Source: CADEDH01 sp965216205 (GTDB taxonomy: Bacteria; Actinomycetota; Acidimicrobiia; Acidimicrobiales; SZUA-35). Taken from it: a stretch of 64,000 nt of DNA. The stretch covers positions 5,084,001 through 5,148,000 of the forward strand of contig OZ244139.1 of NCBI GenBank assembly GCA_965216205.1, read 5' to 3'. A model generated the notes under the pieces. That model was not told the DNA's origin and ran no database searches. It saw only the letters and a list, made by a program, of their open reading frames with translations. Shown here in pieces: positions 59,598 to 64,000 of this stretch. Made by a program: the position numbers and the translations under genes. Position 1 is the stretch's first letter; each line of letters starts with the position of its first letter.

Positions 59598-61052
59598 TCA
59601 GGTGACGTCGAGCGGGGGCTCGACCGCCGCGATGATCGCAGAGCCGAGGAGATCGGCTGCGACCCGGAGCAGGAGATCCTCTCGGCGAGGTGGGGCCATG
59701 AACTGGACGCCGAGCGCGGGCGCTCCCCCACCGATCGACGCTGTGCCCGGCGAAGCAGCGGGAAGCGAGACCGCCGGCCAGCCGGTGACGTTGGCGAGGT
59801 AGAGCCGGTCGAACCACTCGTCGCCGTCGGCGAGGTAGGTGTCAATCAGGGCGTCGCCCGCCATCCGGCCGAGGGGGATCACGGGTCGGTCCAGCGTCGG
59901 CGTGAGCAGGACGTCGTACGCCTCGAAGCCGGCCGCGAGATCGGCGGTGACGGCTGCTCGGTTGGCGGCGGCGTCGGTGAGGTCCTGCGGCGTGAGGCCG
60001 GCCACCGCCTCCAGGGTACGCAGCGTGTTGGGCTCGAGGTTGTCACCGTTCGGGGGACGGCCGGTGCTGGCGGCGACCCGGGCGATGGCATCGGCCACCC
60101 CGCCGCCGAACAGCGGGAACCAGGTCGACATGAGCTGCTCGTAGTCGAACGGCCGGGCGACCGGCTCGACCCGGTGGCCGAGCTGGGCCAGCGCCTCGGC
60201 GGTCGCCTTCACGGCCGCGGTCACTGCGGGATCGTTCGGGTGGCCGGCCCAGTGGTCGAGCGACAGCCCGATACGGAGCGGGCCTATCGCCGTGGAACGA
60301 TCTCGCGCCGTGCCGGCGGGCGCGCCGCCGGGCGTTCGGTCGGCGGGCGAGTCGCGCGCCGCGTCGAGCGTTCGGTCGGTGAGCACCCGCAGCGCTGTGG
60401 CCACGTCGGCCACCGATCGGGCCAGCACGAACTCGGTCACCAGCCCCCGCCAGGCGTCGACCGGGGCGGGGATGAGCCCGGCGGTCGGCTTCAGCCCGAT
60501 CAGGCCGGTGACCGCAGCTGGTATCCGGATCGACCCGGCGGCGTCGCTGGCGTGGGCCATCGGGACCACCCCGGCCCGAACCGCAGCGGCCGCGCCGCCC
60601 GAGGAGCCGCCGGCCGAGGTCGTCGGGTCGAGTGGGTTGCGGGTCGGCCCGCACAGCACCGACTCGGTGGTGGCGTGCTGGGCGAACTCGGGAACCGCGG
60701 TGCGGCCGAGCACCTGCGCCCCGGCGTCGGCGAGCCGTTGGAACCAGGGGCTGGTGGCGCTGGCGACGAGACCCACCGCCAACCGGGACCCCATCTCCAC
60801 CAGCCGGCCGCGCTCGGTGGCGCCGAAGTCCTTGCGGAGCGTGGGTACACCGGCGAACGGACCCACCGCAAGGCTCGCCGGGCGAGGCGGGGTCGGCTCT
60901 GCATACCACTCGACGACGGCGTTGATCGCGGCGTGGGTCGCCTCGTGCCGCTGGCGGGCGAGGGCGGCCAGCTCGTCCGGAGTCGTGGTACCGGCCCGGA
61001 CGAGGGCGGCCAGGCCGACGGCGTCGGTGGCGAGGTAGTCGTCGATGGCCAC
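59598..61052 (-). CDS. amidase-signature family hydrolase
   Basis: 484 residues of the amidase signature family (GatA/FAAH-like). Catalytic triad elements: Lys in TLRKDFGA (about 75), cis-Ser in TSAGGSSGGAAAA (about 147) and nucleophile Ser in SDAAGSIRIPA (about 170). Hydrolyses an amide, probably small or aryl; the real substrate is not predictable. The GTG at 61052 (VAIDDYLATDAVGL) is preferred over an upstream GTG at 61118 inside short direct repeats. Confidence 0.9.
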   Translation of the reverse strand: MAIDDYLATDAVGLAALVRAGTTTPDELAALARQRHEATHAAINAVVEWYAEPTPPRPASLAVGPFAGVPTLRKDFGATERGRLVEMGSRLAVGLVASATSPWFQRLADAGAQVLGRTAVPEFAQHATTESVLCGPTRNPLDPTTSAGGSSGGAAAAVRAGVVPMAHASDAAGSIRIPAAVTGLIGLKPTAGLIPAPVDAWRGLVTEFVLARSVADVATALRVLTDRTLDAARDSPADRTPGGAPAGTARDRSTAIGPLRIGLSLDHWAGHPNDPAVTAAVKATAEALAQLGHRVEPVARPFDYEQLMSTWFPLFGGGVADAIARVAASTGRPPNGDNLEPNTLRTLEAVAGLTPQDLTDAAANRAAVTADLAAGFEAYDVLLTPTLDRPVIPLGRMAGDALIDTYLADGDEWFDRLYLANVTGWPAVSLPAASPGTASIGGGAPALGVQFMAPPRREDLLLRVAADLLGSAIIAAVEPPLDVT

Positions 61053-61059
61053 ACCACTC

Positions 61060-61103
61060 TTTGTATCCAGAGTCCTGTATAGAGTCCTGTATCCAGAGTC
61101 CCG
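61060..61103. repeat. short direct repeats between divergent genes
   Basis: TGTATCCAGAGTCC, TGTATAGAGTCC and TGTATCCAGAGTCC occur in tandem in the gap between the amidase and yceH. They may be an operator or simple slippage product. Confidence 0.55.
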
Positions 61104-61141
61104 CCCACCTCTTCCCACTCCCCGCTCCTACGCTGCGAGCC

Positions 61142-62020
61142 ATGGTTCACACTGCAGATCTCGAGCTGACCGCCGAGGAGTTGCGCGTCCTCGGCTCGCT
61201 GATCGAGAAGGAGCGGACGACCCCCGACCAGTACCCGCTCAGCACGAACGCGCTACGGACGGCGTGCAACCAGAAGTCGAGCCGCGACCCGGTGGTCGAC
61301 TACGACACTGCCATCGTCGAGGCGGCGATGCTGGGCCTGCGCGACAAGGGCTACGCCCGCAGCGTCACCGGCAGCGGGCGAACCGTGAAGCACAAGCAGG
61401 TCATCGACGAGGCGCTCGGTCTGTCGAACGCCGAGGTCTCGGTGCTCGGCGTGTTGATGCTGCGAGGGCCCCAGACGGCGAGCGAGCTCCGGACCCGAAC
61501 CAACCGGCTCCACGACTTCGACGACAGCATCGCGGTGGAGGTGACGCTCGACGGGATGACGGTGGGGGATCCGGTGCTGGTGCAATGCCTCCCCCCAGCG
61601 CCTGGGCAGCGGGAATCGCGGTGGATCCACCTGCTGGCCGACGAAGCGGCCGATCAGGGCTCGGCGAGATACTCGCCTCCCGCCCCGATCCGCAACCCGC
61701 TCGACGATCCCGCTCCCGAGCCGGCCCGCGAGCAGCCGCAGCCGACGCCGGACCGCGGATCCGACAGGCCCGAGCCGGCGCCGGCGAGGCACCTGAAGGC
61801 CGTGCCCTCGGATCCGTCGAACCCACACGTATCGTCGAGCGGATCGAGCGCCGCCGCCCGCCACAGCAGCGGTGGCCGCACCGACCGGGCCAGGATCGCC
61901 GAGCTCGAGGCCGAGGTCGCCTCGTTGCGCGACGACCTGACCCGTCTTCGCAGTCACTTCCGTGAGATCGCCGAGGATCTCGGCTACCAGCTCAACCCGA
62001 ACTTCTACCCGGAGGAGTGA
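61142..62020 (+). CDS. yceH: YceH/DUF480 family protein
   Basis: 292 residues. Tandem winged-helix domains typical of YceH: LTAEELRVLGSLIEKERTTPDQYPLSTNALRTACNQKSSRDPVV (about 8-52) and ALGLSNAEVSVLGVLMLRGPQTASELRTRTNRLHDF (about 95-130). After about residue 180 a Pro-rich linker leads to a coiled coil (RIAELEAEVASLRDDLTRLRSHFREIAEDLG) not found in all relatives. A conserved protein of uncertain role, presumed DNA-binding or regulatory. Confidence 0.9.
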   Translation: MVHTADLELTAEELRVLGSLIEKERTTPDQYPLSTNALRTACNQKSSRDPVVDYDTAIVEAAMLGLRDKGYARSVTGSGRTVKHKQVIDEALGLSNAEVSVLGVLMLRGPQTASELRTRTNRLHDFDDSIAVEVTLDGMTVGDPVLVQCLPPAPGQRESRWIHLLADEAADQGSARYSPPAPIRNPLDDPAPEPAREQPQPTPDRGSDRPEPAPARHLKAVPSDPSNPHVSSSGSSAAARHSSGGRTDRARIAELEAEVASLRDDLTRLRSHFREIAEDLGYQLNPNFYPEE

Positions 62021-62025
62021 CCGGG

Positions 62026-62041
62026 GTCGGCGACCGCCGAC
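62026..62041. terminator. possible terminator hairpin
   Basis: GTCGGC-GACC-GCCGAC, a 6-bp stem with a 4-base loop, in the 27-bp gap between convergent genes. No T-tract. Confidence 0.3.
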
Positions 62042-62047
62042 GAGGAG

Positions 62048-63187
62048 TCAGGCCGTGGCGGGGAGCTTGTCGGTGTCGATGTTGTAGAGCTCCACCACGT
62101 TGCCCCACACCATGCGCTCACGCTCGGCGTCGGGAACGCCCTGCATGATCCGATCGAGGATCGGGATGGAGTTGGGCCAGATGGCGTCGTGGTGGGGGTA
62201 GTCGTTCCCCCACACGAGGTTGTCGACCCCGATCAGCTCCCGGGTGAGGATCCCGGCCTCGTCATCCTCGAAGGTCACCCAGAAGTTCCGATCGAAGTAC
62301 TCCGACGGCTTCATGGTGAGGTAGTCGACGGCGAACTTCGGGGTGCGGTAGATCGCGTGGTCGAAGCGCTGCTTGAAGTGGGCGACCCACCCGGTCTCGA
62401 ACTCGGCGAGCACGAACTTCAGCCCGGGGAACCGCTCGACCACCCCGCCGCAGATCAGGTCCATCACCGAGTTGGCGATCGTCGTGTGGGCCAGCGTGTA
62501 CCCCTTGATCGTGCCGCCGGGGGTGCCCCAGTGCTTCGGGAGACCGCAGTCGAACGACGTGCCGGTGAAGATGTGCATCGTGACCGGCAGGTCCATCGCC
62601 TGGAACTCGGCCCAGAGCGGGTCGTAGGCGGGGTCGCTGTAGGGCTTCTCGATCGGGGCGTGCGACGGGATGGAGAACCCCCGCACTCCTTTCTCGCCGG
62701 AGCGGCGGATCTCCTTCACGCAGGCGTCGACGTCGGGTACCGGCAGGCAGCCGATCCCGATGAGCCGGTCGGGCGCCGGTGAGCAGTACTCGAACACCCA
62801 GTCGTTGTGGCGCTCGAACGCAGCGGCCCGGATGTCGTCCTCGGGGATGGCGAAGGTGAACATCGACAGGCTCGGGTACATGACCTCGCCGACGATGCCG
62901 TCCCTGGCCTGCTCGTCGAGCCGCTTCGTCGGGTCCCGCACGCCCGGGTTGAGCCCGTCGTAGCCCCTGGCTATGAGCTCGTCGGTCTTCGGGTCGTCGA
63001 GGCGGTTCCCGGCGATCCCGAGCCGCCCGACCGGCACCGGCCGGTTGCCCGGCATCACCAGGAAGTCGCCCTTCGCCCCCTTGAAGCCGCTCTCGATCCG
63101 TGGCGCCTTGTCGCCGAACCGATCGGTGAGACCCTCGAAGACCTCTCGTGCTTCGACCACGTGTGAGTCGCAGGAATAGTGCCGCAT
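62048..63187 (-). CDS. amidohydrolase 2-family metal-dependent hydrolase/decarboxylase
   Basis: 379 residues of the ACMSD-like amidohydrolase 2 family. First metal motif is altered: YSCDSHVVEAREV rather than the DxHxH form, holding Asp-x-His only. Later elements: MHIFTGTSFDCG (His about 208), NDYPHHDAIWPNS (Asp, about 332) and ERFPGLKFVLAEFETGW (about 260-276). Such proteins hydrolyse or decarboxylate aromatic or acyl substrates with one Zn. ATG at 63187 has GAGGAG 8 bp upstream; GTG 63196 is an alternative. Confidence 0.85.
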   Translation of the reverse strand: MRHYSCDSHVVEAREVFEGLTDRFGDKAPRIESGFKGAKGDFLVMPGNRPVPVGRLGIAGNRLDDPKTDELIARGYDGLNPGVRDPTKRLDEQARDGIVGEVMYPSLSMFTFAIPEDDIRAAAFERHNDWVFEYCSPAPDRLIGIGCLPVPDVDACVKEIRRSGEKGVRGFSIPSHAPIEKPYSDPAYDPLWAEFQAMDLPVTMHIFTGTSFDCGLPKHWGTPGGTIKGYTLAHTTIANSVMDLICGGVVERFPGLKFVLAEFETGWVAHFKQRFDHAIYRTPKFAVDYLTMKPSEYFDRNFWVTFEDDEAGILTRELIGVDNLVWGNDYPHHDAIWPNSIPILDRIMQGVPDAERERMVWGNVVELYNIDTDKLPATA

Positions 63188-63279
63188 GACGAACACTCCT
63201 CGTTCGCGTTCCTGACGTCGAATCTAGGACACCGGCGGTCCGGCGGTCACACTCGGGTGGTTTCGTGTGTCATGGAGGT

Positions 63280-63774
63280 ATGGGCGCCACCCCCGCGACC
63301 GACGAGGCGATCTTCGAGGAGCTCTATCCTCCGCTGCGCCGGTTCGCTGCCGTGGTGGCCGACCTCGACGTCGATCCCGACGACCTCGTCCAGGACGCAC
63401 TTGCGGCGACGCTCGCCCGTCATCGTTTGTCCGATCTCCGCCGGCCCGGCGCGTACCTGAGGCGGGCCATCCTGAACACGGCGGCGAACCATCGGCGCCG
63501 GGCGGGACATCTCCGTCGACTCCTCCCCAAGCTGGTCCCGGACCCCGCCACGGTCGACGCGTACCCGTCGGACCTGTCGATCCTCGACCAACTCGACCCC
63601 ACGGACCGGGCCGTCCTCTATCTCGCCGACGTCGCCCGACTTCGCCACACCGAGATCGCGAGCGAGCTCGGCATCTCCGAGTCTGCGGTCCGAAAACGAG
63701 CCAGCAGGGGACGCCGGCGCCTGCGAGACGCCGAGCGCACCGGCATCCCGACGACGATGGGAGAGGCACCGTGA
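63280..63774 (+). CDS. ECF-type RNA polymerase sigma factor
   Basis: 164 residues. Region 2: EELYPPLRRFAAVVADLDVDPDDLVQDALAATLARH; region 4: LDPTDRAVLYLADVARLRHTEIASELGISESAVRKRASRGRRRLRDA. GGAGG lies 1 bp before the ATG at 63280, so GTG at 63265 is also possible. Stop overlaps the following gene (GTGA). The next gene has a membrane helix and may be its anti-sigma factor. Confidence 0.85.
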   Translation: MGATPATDEAIFEELYPPLRRFAAVVADLDVDPDDLVQDALAATLARHRLSDLRRPGAYLRRAILNTAANHRRRAGHLRRLLPKLVPDPATVDAYPSDLSILDQLDPTDRAVLYLADVARLRHTEIASELGISESAVRKRASRGRRRLRDAERTGIPTTMGEAP

Positions 63775-64000
63775 GCACCGAGGAGCTGTTACGCATCCGG
63801 GCCGAGCGGGGCGACGCCCGAGGGTCCACCACCGTGTGGCGGGCGGCCAACCGTGCTGTGGCCGATGGACGGGGCACGCTCGATCGCGAGCCTCGGGAAC
63901 CGTCGCGGGGTCCGTTCCGCACCGCGGTCGCGGTGGCGGCGATCGTCGTGCTGGGCGCCATGTTCGCAGCGCCCTACCTCATCGACGACGCGGCGCCGCC
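63771..64000 (+). CDS. putative anti-sigma/membrane protein (3' end outside window)
   Basis: First 76 residues only. GTG start overlaps the sigma stop. After about 45 polar residues rich in Arg (LLRIRAERGDARGSTTVWRAANRAVADGRG) there is a transmembrane helix (FRTAVAVAAIVVLGAMFAAPYLI). Gene order and topology fit a membrane anti-sigma factor, but no zinc-binding His-Cys-Cys motif is seen in this portion. Confidence 0.55.
   Translation, partial: MSTEELLRIRAERGDARGSTTVWRAANRAVADGRGTLDREPREPSRGPFRTAVAVAAIVVLGAMFAAPYLIDDAAP

Overview
High-GC DNA (roughly 70%, strong third-position G/C bias, many GTG and some TTG starts) with typical actinobacterial content: F420-type DUF385 enzyme, EssC-like secretion ATPase, actinobacterial Tad pilus locus, long-form HisG, YceH. 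The mix fits an Acidimicrobiia-like actinobacterium; that placement is inference. No insertion sequence, prophage, CRISPR array or rRNA was seen. One tRNA gene, tRNA-His, was found.

Layout. 1-7.6 kb: tail of an acyl-CoA ligase, a PAS-like/GGDEF protein, then a histidine-themed run hisG, tRNA-His(GTG), hisS, followed by an aldo/keto reductase, a VOC protein and a small membrane protein. 7.8-12.1 kb: a repeat-rich membrane-anchored protein and an ABC-2 exporter. 12.2-17.7 kb: a redox locus with three AhpD-fold proteins (one interrupted by an in-frame UGA exactly where the second redox Cys belongs, so a probable selenoprotein), a Tat-exported protein and a TetR regulator whose probable 24-bp operator occurs twice. 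17.7-23.3 kb: DUF1330, pentapeptide-repeat, RraA-like, MFS, serine hydrolase. 23.4-29.5 kb: a tight sigma factor, Ser/Thr kinase, AAA-type ATPase, TPR-protein run; the TPR gene holds eleven nearly identical 141-bp repeats and two frameshifts that cancel out. 29.5-45.5 kb: a long minus-strand Tad pilus locus (CpaB-like, TadZ, CpaF, TadB, TadC, Flp prepilin, three TadE-like, a LysM/BTAD giant), preceded upstream by an EssC-like ATPase and a small partner whose start overlaps its stop. 45.9-51.1 kb: acyl-CoA dehydrogenase-like protein, a truncated membrane protein, four-domain rhodanese coupled to a cysteine dioxygenase-like cupin, F420-type protein, P-loop kinase. 51.2-59.5 kb: a plus-strand run of lipoprotein, adaptor, MacB-like ABC pair, two-component system and ABC-2 exporter. 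59.6-64 kb: amidase, YceH, amidohydrolase, and a sigma/anti-sigma pair cut by the window end.

The two strongest observations are (1) a UGA-containing AhpD-like ORF with a C-x-x-U-x-x-x-H motif and a hairpin at bacterial-SECIS distance, and (2) a tRNA-His with U72, A73 and U20a (the Caulobacter-type identity set) placed 60 bp upstream of a HisRS of the divergent alphaproteobacterial type, i.e. a linked tRNA/synthetase pair in an actinobacterium.
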